NCBI RefSeq assembly: GCF_002574545.1
Contig: NZ_NUGT01000082.1
Span: forward strand, 1-64,000
Direction of reading: 5' to 3'
Length of the DNA: 64,000 bases
Origin: Bacillus sp. AFS055030
GTDB taxonomy: Bacteria > Bacillota > Bacilli > Bacillales > Bacillaceae_G
A program made the position numbers and the translations under genes. The notes under the pieces are model-generated. The model was not told the origin of the DNA, did not search any database, and was given only the letters and a program-made list of their open reading frames with translations. Shown here piece by piece: positions 1-7,663 of this stretch (its first letter is position 1; each line of letters opens with the position of its first letter).

Positions 1-69
1 TTTTCAAAGTTCACTTCATCGCTCGCAAGCGACTTTTTAATATTATCATTTTACATCATAGCCTGTCAA
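1..69 (-). promoter_or_regulatory. rrn operon proximal promoter (P2) and start of rRNA leader
   Basis: On the minus strand TTGACA (69-64) is followed after 18 nt by TAATAT (45-40), or after 17 nt by ATAATA. Downstream is a short GTCGCTTGCGAGCGA inverted repeat and then GAACTTTGAAAA at the very edge, which resembles the leader just ahead of 16S rRNA in Bacillus. The rrnI operon follows pdaB in B. subtilis, so synteny agrees. The 16S gene itself is outside the window. Confidence 0.7.
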
Positions 70-131
70 CACTTTTAAAAATTTTTTTTAATTTGTTGAA
101 TCAGTTTATGTTGTCGTTGAAGACAAGAAAT

Positions 132-161
132 AATATACCACGTATCCAAATATAACGTCAA
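132..161 (-). promoter_or_regulatory. rrn operon distal promoter (P1)
   Basis: TTGACG (161-156) and TATATT (137-132) are separated by 18 nt on the minus strand, about 90 bp upstream of the second promoter. Tandem promoters are usual for Bacillus rRNA operons. The A/T tracts at 170-200 just upstream would suit an UP element. Confidence 0.6.
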
Positions 162-279
162 CACAAAAATTACTTTTTTTTAATCTTTTTTATGAATTAA
201 TTAAAAAAGCTCACATGATTGCGAAAGTAAACAGTAATAATGCTTATTACTCTCCATACATTCATTAAAGAGAATTTAC

Positions 280-456
280 CTATAGCGGTAATCTATTATA
301 CACGTCATATAAGATTTTCTTCTTTTGGACCATTTCATTTTTTACTCTTTCATTTAAATTATTTGCTGATAACTCTTTCTCTAATTCATATAGTGAGCGA
401 ATTATGAGCGATTCGATCTCTAATACATGCTCCTTTTTTAGAAGTATTCCAAACAT
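280..456 (-). CDS. small hypothetical protein, 58 aa
   Basis: The function is not recognised. The frame encodes a small, highly charged, mostly helical protein (many Glu, Lys, Leu) with no signal peptide or membrane segment. I start it at the ATG at 456 because GGAG lies 8 nt upstream. An in-frame GTG at 465 overlaps that ribosome binding site and is less likely. It lies between the rrn promoters and the divergent pdaB, so it may be a short single-gene unit. The clear ribosome binding site and length argue for a real gene, but a spurious frame cannot be excluded. Confidence 0.5.
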   Translation of the reverse strand: MFGILLKKEHVLEIESLIIRSLYELEKELSANNLNERVKNEMVQKKKILYDVYNRLPL

Positions 457-551
457 AAACCCCACTCCATTGTACTTTCGAATACTGCAATTTTAAAAAG
501 TCCCAATTTTATTGTGCTAATACTTAAAACATTTAATCTTTCTTTTTATAG

Positions 552-559
552 CATACAAG
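552..559 (+). promoter_or_regulatory. possible sigma-E type -10 upstream of pdaB
   Basis: CATACAAG, 57 bp ahead of the chosen pdaB start, resembles the sigma-E -10 consensus (CATACAnT). pdaB is reported as mother-cell expressed in B. subtilis. No convincing -35 box is visible at the right distance, so this is only a hint. Confidence 0.25.
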
Positions 560-615
560 CTTACTTAATCTCATATCCTTTATATAAGAACTTGGACAAG
601 AAAGAAGGCGATTTT

Positions 616-1383
616 ATGCTTTTTTACTTTTACATCACTTCAAAAAGAAAACTAAAGCAATTTTCTTTAATTACTATTATTGCATTTTTCACAGCTTGCT
701 TAGTTTATATACAAGCACCTAAAACATTTTCAACTTTTTCTACAAACAAAGGGCCAATGGCTATTTACAAAGGTGATGCCACACAAAAAAATGTAGCTCT
801 TACTTTTGATATAAGTTGGGGCGATGAAAATGTACTTAAAGTATTAGACGTATTACGAAATCAAAACATTACGAATGCAACTTTTTTCTTATCGGCATCA
901 TGGGCAGAGAGACATCCAGAAATTGTTGAAACGCTCGTTAAGCAAGGTCACGAAATTGGGACACTTGGATATCGTTATAAAAGCTACACCCAATTAACTC
1001 CAGTTGAAATGCAAAGAGATTTAAATCATTCGGCAGAAGTATTTAATCGTCTAGGCGTAAAAGACGTGAAGTTATTTAGACCCCCAAATGGAGAATATAA
1101 TAAAGAAGTTATCAAGCTTGCTGCACGGAACAACCTTTCTGTCATTCATTGGAGCATTAATACTGAGGACTGGAGAAATCCTGGAACAAATAAAATTGTG
1201 AAAAGCGTAGAAGACAATACCGACCCGGGAGACATCATATTGCTTCATGCAAGTGATTCAGCACTTCAAACACCAAAAGCTTTGCCATTAATTTGGTCCT
1301 ATTTAAAAGACGAAGGATATAAAAACATAACTGTTTCTCAAATGATATCTAATACTAAAACAAATATTAAAATTGTTAAATAA
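616..1383 (+). CDS. pdaB: PdaB-type polysaccharide deacetylase (sporulation)
   Basis: NodB-fold polysaccharide deacetylase of the PdaB/YbaN family, needed for late spore stability in B. subtilis. The 255-aa protein has a hydrophobic N-terminal segment (about residues 14-32) for secretion or anchoring, then the deacetylase domain. VALTFDISWGDE replaces the classic TFDDG motif, SASWAERHPE follows, and RPPNGEYN and ILLHASDSA lie in the C-terminal half. These variants are typical of PdaB, not a sign of decay. The ATG at 616 gives the usual family length (B. subtilis 254 aa); a frame extending back to 514 lacks family support. It is the only confident plus-strand gene and converges on kbaA. Confidence 0.9.
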   Translation: MLFYFYITSKRKLKQFSLITIIAFFTACLVYIQAPKTFSTFSTNKGPMAIYKGDATQKNVALTFDISWGDENVLKVLDVLRNQNITNATFFLSASWAERHPEIVETLVKQGHEIGTLGYRYKSYTQLTPVEMQRDLNHSAEVFNRLGVKDVKLFRPPNGEYNKEVIKLAARNNLSVIHWSINTEDWRNPGTNKIVKSVEDNTDPGDIILLHASDSALQTPKALPLIWSYLKDEGYKNITVSQMISNTKTNIKIVK

Positions 1384-1414
1384 AAAAGCTAAGAGAAATT
1401 CCTCTTAGCTTTTT
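1383..1414. terminator. bidirectional terminator between pdaB and kbaA
   Basis: A 13-bp inverted repeat, AAAAAGCTAAGAG (1383-1395) with CTCTTAGCTTTTT (1402-1414), has a 6-nt loop and T runs on both strands. The kbaA stop codon lies inside the hairpin, so the element serves both convergent genes. Confidence 0.85.
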
Positions 1415-1992
1415 AGTATTTTGTGTAGAGTTAATAACTGATACGTATTACAAATAAATAATGGTACTAACATTAGAATTAACCACGAAAGATCATTCTG
1501 TCTTAATGCAGGAACCCATTCAACGATTGTAACGACAATCATAAAAAATAATGCTGGGATAAACGCCCCTTTGTTCGTTTCGTTCATTTTTATATAAGAA
1601 ACAATCAAGCTACCTACAAAAAGCACTATTGGAAAAATTAAATAGACAGTAAAAGCTTCTCCATTCGCATACTCTTTAAATCGAAAATATGCTAAATCAA
1701 ATAACGCTAATATAATTAATATTATTTGAACAGAATTCCATAATGATTTAAATAAGCCTAATCCGAATCTATGTATTGTCAAATATGCAAAGAATCCCAT
1801 CTGACTTACTGCACTGAATACTAATCCCAATATAAATAAAAATGATACTTCAACTAGTATTTTAATAAATCTACCATCTTGAATGTAACTTAAATACTCC
1901 TTATACCCATAAAGAATACCCGTTATGATTGTTGCAATTCCACCAACTAGTAAAGTTGTAAAAAATAATCGAACCAATTTCCGACTCGTCAT
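1405..1992 (-). CDS. kbaA: KbaA, KinB-signalling pathway activation protein
   Basis: Integral membrane protein of 195 aa (B. subtilis 198) with about six hydrophobic segments, required in B. subtilis for KinB to feed the Spo0A phosphorelay. Identification rests on length, membrane topology and position between salA and pdaB; no catalytic motif is expected. The ATG has GGGGG about 12 nt upstream, a longer spacing than usual. gerD, which normally sits between salA and kbaA, is not present. The stop codon lies inside the shared terminator with pdaB. Confidence 0.85.
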   Translation of the reverse strand: MTSRKLVRLFFTTLLVGGIATIITGILYGYKEYLSYIQDGRFIKILVEVSFLFILGLVFSAVSQMGFFAYLTIHRFGLGLFKSLWNSVQIILIILALFDLAYFRFKEYANGEAFTVYLIFPIVLFVGSLIVSYIKMNETNKGAFIPALFFMIVVTIVEWVPALRQNDLSWLILMLVPLFICNTYQLLTLHKILKS

Positions 1993-2116
1993 TCGTTTCT
2001 TAATCCCCCGTTTTCACAAAGCTTCTGCTTTTCTTCTAAAATTAACGATTCATATAAAACTTTATTAACTATTTAATCAATATAAATACCCTTATAATTT
2101 ATTTCATGTCTAAATA

Positions 2117-2147
2117 TTAGCAATGGCCATACGATCACCATCGCTAA
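2117..2147 (-). terminator. possible terminator downstream of salA
   Basis: A 10-bp hairpin (TTAGCGATGG with CCATTGCTAA on the minus strand, including one G-U pair) stands in the salA-kbaA gap. The tract after it is only TATTTAG, so termination may be weak. The rest of the 192-bp gap is A/T-rich with no gene. Confidence 0.45.
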
Positions 2148-2184
2148 CAAAAAACAAGCATACAAATTAAAAGGGTATAGTTTA

Positions 2185-3246
2185 TTATTTATTTAATACG
2201 ATTTTCTCGACTACTTGCTTAGCAATCGACGTATAGATTTTACCAGTTGGGTGGTCTTTATCATATATTGAAGGAGCAAAGTCCTCTTCATCCCAATCAG
2301 GCTGTTGTAAAGGTAATTGTCCTAAAAGAGTAGTTTGAAGCTCTTTTGCAAGCCTTTCTCCTCCACCTTTACCAAAAACATACTCTTTTTCGCCAGTTTT
2401 TTTACTTTCAAAATAACTCATATTTTCTACAACACCAATTATTTCATGATCTGTTTTTAATGCCATTACTCCCGCTCTAGCTGCAACAATTGAAGCTGTA
2501 GGATGTGGTGTCGTAACAATTATTTCCTTACAAGATGGTAACATACTATGAACATCTAATGCTACATCCCCAGTACCTGGTGGTAAATCTAGTAATAAAT
2601 AATCTAAATCTCCCCATTCAACTTCTGTGAAAAACTGTTGAAGCATTTTACCAAGCATTGGACCTCTCCAAATAATTGGTGAATTATCTTCTACAAAGAA
2701 TCCCATTGAAATGACCTTCACTCCAAAACGATCAACAGGAATGATACGCTCTCCTCTGATTACAGGTCTTGTCGTAATTCCCATCATATCCGGTACACTA
2801 AAGCCATAAATATCAGCATCGATTATACCTACTTTTTTACCTAATCTTGCTAAAGCAACTGCTAAGTTCACAGAAACAGTAGATTTACCTACTCCACCTT
2901 TTCCACTTGCGATTGCTAAAAATTGTACTTTTTTATTATCTAATAGTGAAAGTGTTGAGTTATCTTGGTTGTCTCCAATAAACTGACCTTTTTCTTCATC
3001 TGTAAATTCAGTAAATCGAATTCCAACTGTATCAGCGCCATTCTGCTTTAATAACTGAACAATTTGTGTTTGAATTTGCATTTGTTCTGCTGTGCCAGTT
3101 TTCAATAACGCAATTTTAACGCTTACATGTTTCTTCTCTTCTTTTATCGAAATTTCTTTAACAGCATCTAATTCTTCTAATGATTTATTTAAAAATGGTT
3201 CATTAATCGTGCCTAAAAGTGATAATACTTGTTCATTGGTAAGCAT
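2185..3246 (-). CDS. salA: SalA, Mrp/ApbC-family P-loop ATPase
   Basis: Mrp/NBP35-family ATPase of 353 aa (B. subtilis SalA 352). An N-terminal MIP18/DUF59-like domain (about residues 1-90) precedes a ParA-like P-loop domain with ASGKGGVGKST (about 113-123), then LLLDLPPGTGD. The CxxC that Mrp/ApbC iron-sulfur carriers use is replaced by ESKKTG after VENMSYF, the same state I recall for B. subtilis SalA. A regulatory role (negative control of scoC) is therefore more likely than Fe-S scaffolding. GAGGTG stands 6 nt before the ATG. Lies between cwlD and kbaA. Confidence 0.88.
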   Translation of the reverse strand: MLTNEQVLSLLGTINEPFLNKSLEELDAVKEISIKEEKKHVSVKIALLKTGTAEQMQIQTQIVQLLKQNGADTVGIRFTEFTDEEKGQFIGDNQDNSTLSLLDNKKVQFLAIASGKGGVGKSTVSVNLAVALARLGKKVGIIDADIYGFSVPDMMGITTRPVIRGERIIPVDRFGVKVISMGFFVEDNSPIIWRGPMLGKMLQQFFTEVEWGDLDYLLLDLPPGTGDVALDVHSMLPSCKEIIVTTPHPTASIVAARAGVMALKTDHEIIGVVENMSYFESKKTGEKEYVFGKGGGERLAKELQTTLLGQLPLQQPDWDEEDFAPSIYDKDHPTGKIYTSIAKQVVEKIVLNK

Positions 3247-3336
3247 ATTTACACCTCGTTATCTTAATATACTAAATAGTATAACACATGTAACATAGTA
3301 AGTCCTAAGTAAGATGAATTAGTTAGTAAAAATGAA

Positions 3337-3359
3337 AACCACCGATTAATTCGGCGGTT
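3337..3359 (-). terminator. terminator downstream of cwlD
   Basis: A 9-bp hairpin (AACCGCCGA, loop ATTAA, TCGGTGGTT on the minus strand) is followed by TTCATTTTT. The end of the cwlD reading frame, including its stop codon, forms the first arm. Confidence 0.8.
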
Positions 3360-4056
3360 CATTTTTATCTGTATAATACCTAATAACCCCTCTATATATA
3401 GCTGCAGCAAGTTTATCTTGATATTCATCATCTCTTAACTGCTGACTTTCTTCATAATTTGATAAAAAGCCCACTTCTACAAGCGCACCTGGTACTTTAG
3501 CATATTTCATCAAGTAAACATGATTGATAATTTTCGCTAATCGATGAGTATTATTTAGACTTTCTCTTAACTCAGCTTGGACGTATTTTGCAAATCGTTC
3601 ATTTTCAATTAATGAACCATAAAAGAATGTTTGTGCACCTTTTGAAGATGTTCTTGGTAAGGAGTTTAAATGAATTGATATGTATAGGTCTGCGTTCGAT
3701 CCATTAATAATTTCTACCCTTTTCCTTAAATCCACGCTTTTTCTCCTACTATACCCTTTCATTCCATCCTCTGCTAGATCGTAATCTCCATCTCTTGTCA
3801 TAATAACCGTTGCACCTTGACCTTGTAAATAATCCCTCAGTTTGTTTGTTATTGATAGAGCAACAACTTTTTCAATAACATCTCCACCAGAAGCACCTCC
3901 ATCTGGTCCACCATGCCCAGCATCCAAAACAATCACTTTTCCGTCTAAAGGTAGTCCTCTAAAATTCCAGGTCTTTGAAGTTTTTTGTAGAAAAGGTATA
4001 CTCAAAATCAAAAAAACAAAGGTTACAATGATAACGATTAAATGCCATCTTTTCAT
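3346..4056 (-). CDS. cwlD: CwlD, N-acetylmuramoyl-L-alanine amidase (spore cortex)
   Basis: Zinc amidase_3 family enzyme that, with PdaA, makes muramic-delta-lactam in spore cortex so that germination enzymes recognise it. The 236-aa protein (B. subtilis 237) has an N-terminal hydrophobic anchor (about residues 5-22), then VIVLDAGHGGPDGG with the first zinc His, ISIHLNS with the second, and the catalytic Glu in ALVEVGFLSN near the C-terminus. I start at the ATG at 4056, preceded by GGGGGAG; a frame opening 14 codons earlier has no ribosome binding site. Neighbours ybaK and salA are as in other Bacilli. Confidence 0.9.
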   Translation of the reverse strand: MKRWHLIVIIVTFVFLILSIPFLQKTSKTWNFRGLPLDGKVIVLDAGHGGPDGGASGGDVIEKVVALSITNKLRDYLQGQGATVIMTRDGDYDLAEDGMKGYSRRKSVDLRKRVEIINGSNADLYISIHLNSLPRTSSKGAQTFFYGSLIENERFAKYVQAELRESLNNTHRLAKIINHVYLMKYAKVPGALVEVGFLSNYEESQQLRDDEYQDKLAAAIYRGVIRYYTDKNEPPN

Positions 4057-4114
4057 TTTTTCTCCCCCTGATTGTCCTATAAAAAATATATGGGACAACT
4101 AGGAAGAATATGAC

Positions 4115-4546
4115 TTACTTTGATAAACGAAGTCTGTGTCTTCTTTCTCCTTTTACATATCCATCTAACCACCAATTATTTAAAAAAGACTTACATTTAT
4201 CAAACGGTTCTGTTTGAATATCATCCTTGCGACCAAATACGGATGAATAAAATAAATACGCTAACCATTCAGATTCTTTAGCTGATCTTCTTTTAACATT
4301 TTCGATTGGTTCACCGTAAAAACCAAATCGGCTATATCTTGCACCCAATAAGTATGTTTCCACCGCTAACTCTAAACAATAATCTTCTCTTGCTTTTCTT
4401 TGGTTAATGTCTGCGTCTATACAGTAGGAAAATGAATCCTTTAACTGGGTTTTTAATTGCATTATTTTTAGTTCTTTTAATAAGCTCTTTTCAAATTTAA
4501 TTTGCTTTTCTCTTCTTTTTTCTCGGAAATTTGTTATTAGATTCAT
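4115..4546 (-). CDS. ybaK: YbaK family protein (DUF2521)
   Basis: Soluble, basic 143-aa protein matching the length and position of B. subtilis YbaK, directly upstream of cwlD; its function is unknown. The N-terminal 40 residues are strongly charged and helical (REKRREKQIKFEKSLLKELK). The rest is rich in aromatics (ARYSRFGFYGEP, NNWWLDGYVKGERRHR). The ybaK-cwlD gap is under 60 bp, so the two are probably co-transcribed. Confidence 0.8.
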   Translation of the reverse strand: MNLITNFREKRREKQIKFEKSLLKELKIMQLKTQLKDSFSYCIDADINQRKAREDYCLELAVETYLLGARYSRFGFYGEPIENVKRRSAKESEWLAYLFYSSVFGRKDDIQTEPFDKCKSFLNNWWLDGYVKGERRHRLRLSK

Positions 4547-4653
4547 GATGAAACCTCCCCGTAGCCATAGTCTAAGACGAAAAGGTGTGCTTCATTCAAA
4601 AACTACATACTTAATTTCTTCCATAAAAAAATAAAAACTTAAGCTAATAAAAA

Positions 4654-4682
4654 AAGAGGGGTCACAAAATTCCCTCCCTCTT
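4654..4682 (-). terminator. terminator after the homospermidine-synthase-like gene
   Basis: On the minus strand AAGAGGG pairs with CCCTCTT and is followed by seven T residues, a few bases past the stop codon at 4688. It separates the accessory block from ybaK. Confidence 0.75.
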
Positions 4683-4687
4683 CATTT

Positions 4688-5956
4688 TTAATCATTGAAT
4701 GATTTCATTCTTTGTAAAAGTAAACCATCACTTTTTTCATTTTCTCCGTATACAAACTGCGGCATATGATATTTTAAATACTGACCATATTTGCTATTTG
4801 TATTTAGTACTAATTCATCTACAAAGTAGGCACCATTTACTACAGTATCCAAACATAAACTAGCAACTCCTGCATATACTCCACATGCGACTTGAAGATA
4901 GGTTGCATTTGTACCGTAATTTGCAAATGAATCTTTATTGTTCATTACATTATAGATATAGCGCTCTTTATCTTCATACACGAGTAAAACTCCAACTACG
5001 TCCTCTCCTACTAATGGAGCTGTTGAAGGATCTAGAAGCTTTTTATCAAAACCCAATATTTCGTCAGTGTTTTTTAAATTATTTCTAATTAGATTCGTTG
5101 TATGCTCATTAACACGATACACAAAACCACTTTCTATGTTAAACAATTTGCCAATAATAAATACTTCTTCATGTGGCATAAGACAGCCATAAAAGACTTT
5201 TTCGCCCAATGTTACTTTAAATTCGACAGAATAAACATCATCATACAAGAAGATTGGAATATTTTGTTTAACAAACATAGGAAAGCTTGTGACTGCCTCT
5301 TCTAGGAAGCAATCTGGGGACCAAGTGGTGTATATTGTTTCTTTTTGAGCTAGTGAAGGGTTTTCATAAAAAGAATTATCATGTTCAACAATATAACATG
5401 CAAGAGGTTTTTCGGAAGGAAATTGGTTCATTAAATCGATTGCCATCCATTGTACAATTCCAGGATTCATCCCTGAACCAATAATGGCTGTAGTATTTTT
5501 AAACTTTCGTTTATTTTCCTCGAAGATACGTAAACGTTCTTTAAGCGGGAACCCGGAACTAATACTTTCATCTTCATCTACTATTTCACTTTCTAAAGCT
5601 GTGTTGACATACTTCACACCAAACTCATTACAACAGCGCAACATTTCAACAGAATCCGCTCTAGAAACATCAACTACAATAACTGTATTACTCTCTATAA
5701 GATGTTTTTTCATTAATTCACTATTATTAACATTCATTTCATGAAACGTAACTTTTTCTATTAGGTTAGGGATAATCCTTTCAAAATAAGTTATATCTTT
5801 TTGTTTCAAATCAATTAAATGAAACTTGGCATTTTTCATTATTAGATAAATCGGATCATTTTGATCCTTTGCCGCTTTATTAAATATAGAAAGTACTGCC
5901 TTTGCTACTCCGCCAGAACTACCTAATAGGGTAATAATCGCATCTTTTTCAAACAT
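4688..5956 (-). CDS. saccharopine dehydrogenase / homospermidine synthase-like protein
   Basis: NAD(P)-dependent oxidoreductase-like protein of 422 aa with an N-terminal Rossmann glycine motif, LLGSSGGVAKA (residues 10-20). SGMNPGIVQWM (about 161-171) and YTTWSPDCFLEEA (about 209-221) resemble the homospermidine synthase signatures GANPGMVS and NTWSVEGFISE, and TNATYLQVACGVYAG near the C-terminus fits the same family. Homospermidine synthase makes the polyamine from putrescine and is usually about 480 aa, so this shorter protein may have a different substrate. It is a single gene between terminators, start supported by TGGAGT 7 nt upstream. Family call fairly firm, substrate inferred. Confidence 0.6.
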   Translation of the reverse strand: MFEKDAIITLLGSSGGVAKAVLSIFNKAAKDQNDPIYLIMKNAKFHLIDLKQKDITYFERIIPNLIEKVTFHEMNVNNSELMKKHLIESNTVIVVDVSRADSVEMLRCCNEFGVKYVNTALESEIVDEDESISSGFPLKERLRIFEENKRKFKNTTAIIGSGMNPGIVQWMAIDLMNQFPSEKPLACYIVEHDNSFYENPSLAQKETIYTTWSPDCFLEEAVTSFPMFVKQNIPIFLYDDVYSVEFKVTLGEKVFYGCLMPHEEVFIIGKLFNIESGFVYRVNEHTTNLIRNNLKNTDEILGFDKKLLDPSTAPLVGEDVVGVLLVYEDKERYIYNVMNNKDSFANYGTNATYLQVACGVYAGVASLCLDTVVNGAYFVDELVLNTNSKYGQYLKYHMPQFVYGENEKSDGLLLQRMKSFND

Positions 5957-5997
5957 ATAAACAACTCCATAAATTGGTTTAATTTTAGCTATTACTT

Positions 5998-6024
5998 TAC
6001 TATATGAACCAATAGAAAAAGTGT
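5998..6024 (-). promoter_or_regulatory. possible sporulation (sigma-K/E type) promoter of the dehydrogenase gene
   Basis: CATATAGTA (6006-5998) fits the sigma-K -10 CATAnnnTA, with AC 16 nt upstream (6024-6023) as the minimal -35; it also approximates sigma-E. It lies about 40 bp before the start codon. These consensus sequences are loose and A/T-rich DNA gives chance matches. Confidence 0.3.
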
Positions 6025-6072
6025 TCGGACAAGTATCCTGTCGATCTATAACCTATGTTATCTTTTTAATTG

Positions 6073-6105
6073 AAAAAAAGCCTAACTAATAACTAGTTAA
6101 AAGCT
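6073..6105 (-). terminator. terminator downstream of the portal-like gene
   Basis: On the minus strand AGCTTTTAACTA and TAGTTAGGCT form an imperfect stem followed by TTTTTTT, just after the portal gene stop codon. This indicates a monocistronic transcript. Confidence 0.6.
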
Positions 6106-6119
6106 TCTCATTTTTCTAT

Positions 6120-7445
6120 TTAAGTATTTTTATCGTCTGGTTCTGGTTTCTCTAAAAGTTTCTTTTGTTCTTCCATACAAAACTCTTTAAATTTTTTGCA
6201 CTCTTCTATACACTCTTGTCTGCATTTTTCAATTTCTTCTTCGCGTTTCTTTTCTCTTTCAACACGTAATTCAAATTCCCTATCACGTTCTTTTTGATCG
6301 ATTGGGGCAGTATCATTTTTAAGAAGTGGAACGTTTCCTCTTTCAATTGGCCCAAGCCCCATCAAAGAGCGCCATTCGTTAGGTGTTAGAGAAGCTCTTT
6401 CTACCATAACTGTAAAGGCTAATTTTGTTGTGATAGATGCAAATTCTAAATTAGATGCTTCAAAAACAATACGATTACCATTTTTTCGTTCTGCAGGGGT
6501 AAAGAATTTGCGTGTAAACTCATTATTTAGCTGGATGACTAAAGGATTAATTACGGCTTCATTGTAAGTATTCCATTCAACCTCATTAAATGTACTTTGA
6601 ACAATTTTTTCGTTCGTATTAAAAAAACTATAGATTCGTCTGATTGCATCATTCGTTCTTTGTGCCTCTGGAGCATAATTACTTACGGGTACTTGTTGTA
6701 GTGTATAGATTGGCTCTGAAAAACCTGCTTTTACACCATCTCCAGTAAATTTCATATAATTGTTTACAAACTCATTCGTATTCGTAATCATATCTTCTTG
6801 ATCTAGTACTTCTTTAAAGTTTAATAACCAGTATATAAAGCGGTTTTTACTTACATTTTCAACAATACTGTCATCTACCGAATCAATCACTTCTAATAAC
6901 GGTAGTAAAGGATCATACGGGGGCGTGCCAAATAGATCATTACTATTAAAATCTTGTCTTAAATGAATGATATCGCTATAAGGTAAAATTAATACATTTT
7001 TCGTTTTGAATGTGAATTTTAAAAATATTAATCCCTGATTATTTTCGAGCACTTCAACTTTTGTACAAGGAATAGGAAAAATAGCGGTAGGATAACCAAA
7101 ATCATTTCGCTTAATAAATGCAAACGCATTACTGTTTAAATCAAGTTGCGTTACCATCTTCTCTAAAAGTAATTGTCTAGACATAAAGGGATTTGGTTCT
7201 TGCAGTACATTATAAATCCAGGGGTCAGGGTTAATCTTGCATTCTCTATTGTTTTCTCTAACATGTGTTACTTTTAGTTTACCAATCGCATTAGCTTTAG
7301 GTCTAATACATGCCCTGATCACATCATTCTTAAATAATGTATCGCCTAATGTTAATTGGCCATCCCCTTCATCATTTAATAACTCAAAAGAACTAGTACT
7401 TGATTGAAAATTCATTTTCCCCATTATCCAATCGATTAAGCCAAT
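6120..7445 (-). CDS. orphan HK97-type phage portal protein
   Basis: HK97-family portal protein, the dodecameric ring that docks terminase and passes DNA into phage heads. Family hallmarks in order: NDVIRACIRPKANAIGKL (about residues 40-57), LQEPNPFMS (81-89), LDLNSNAFAFIKR, LPYSDIIHLR, PLVIQLNNEFTRKFF, and LTPNEWRSLMGLGPIERG (353-370). The last 55 residues are a charged helical tail with four Cys. No terminase, protease, capsid or tail gene is nearby. The best ribosome binding site, AGGGGGGATTTAT, precedes an ATT codon (7445), giving the typical portal N-terminus (M)GLIDWI and 441 aa. The first ATG, at 7424, has no good site. Either ATT initiates or the start codon was lost. Apart from this the frame is intact. 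Confidence 0.82.
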   Translation of the reverse strand: MGLIDWIMGKMNFQSSTSSFELLNDEGDGQLTLGDTLFKNDVIRACIRPKANAIGKLKVTHVRENNRECKINPDPWIYNVLQEPNPFMSRQLLLEKMVTQLDLNSNAFAFIKRNDFGYPTAIFPIPCTKVEVLENNQGLIFLKFTFKTKNVLILPYSDIIHLRQDFNSNDLFGTPPYDPLLPLLEVIDSVDDSIVENVSKNRFIYWLLNFKEVLDQEDMITNTNEFVNNYMKFTGDGVKAGFSEPIYTLQQVPVSNYAPEAQRTNDAIRRIYSFFNTNEKIVQSTFNEVEWNTYNEAVINPLVIQLNNEFTRKFFTPAERKNGNRIVFEASNLEFASITTKLAFTVMVERASLTPNEWRSLMGLGPIERGNVPLLKNDTAPIDQKERDREFELRVEREKKREEEIEKCRQECIEECKKFKEFCMEEQKKLLEKPEPDDKNT

Positions 7446-7624
7446 ATAAATCCCCCCTAACTAGATGGCCATTGGTATAATTTATTATGGTATATTATTT
7501 TATTCTTTCAAAACTCTTCTATGCTACATTTTAGAATGAATTATTAAAACTCTTTAATTTTTATCGTTTTAAGATATGAGTTTACTATTTAGTTTATTCT
7601 AGAAAGTAATCGTGCACAAAAAGA

Positions 7625-7647
7625 CCCTCACTAAAATCATATGAGGG
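7625..7647 (-). terminator. terminator downstream of the response regulator gene
   Basis: CCCTCA and TGAGGG form a 6-bp stem on the minus strand followed by TCTTTTT, 17 bp past the regulator stop codon. The next 180 bp up to the portal start hold only A/T-rich DNA with a possible TTGAAA/TAATAA promoter. Confidence 0.75.
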
Positions 7648-7663
7648 CTAACAAAATTTATTT

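Noticed and set aside
514-615. Longer N-terminus for pdaB starting at 514
   Set aside because: The extra 34 residues do not resemble PdaB, and the later ATG puts the membrane segment at the normal distance from the N-terminus.
2185-3246. Classification of the Mrp-family ATPase as an iron-sulfur carrier
   Set aside because: The CxxC needed for cluster binding is absent; the sequence fits SalA instead.
7446-7530. Sigma-G type promoter for the portal gene
   Set aside because: A CATAATA box is present but no -35 lies at the required 17-18 nt; the stretch is simply very A/T-rich.
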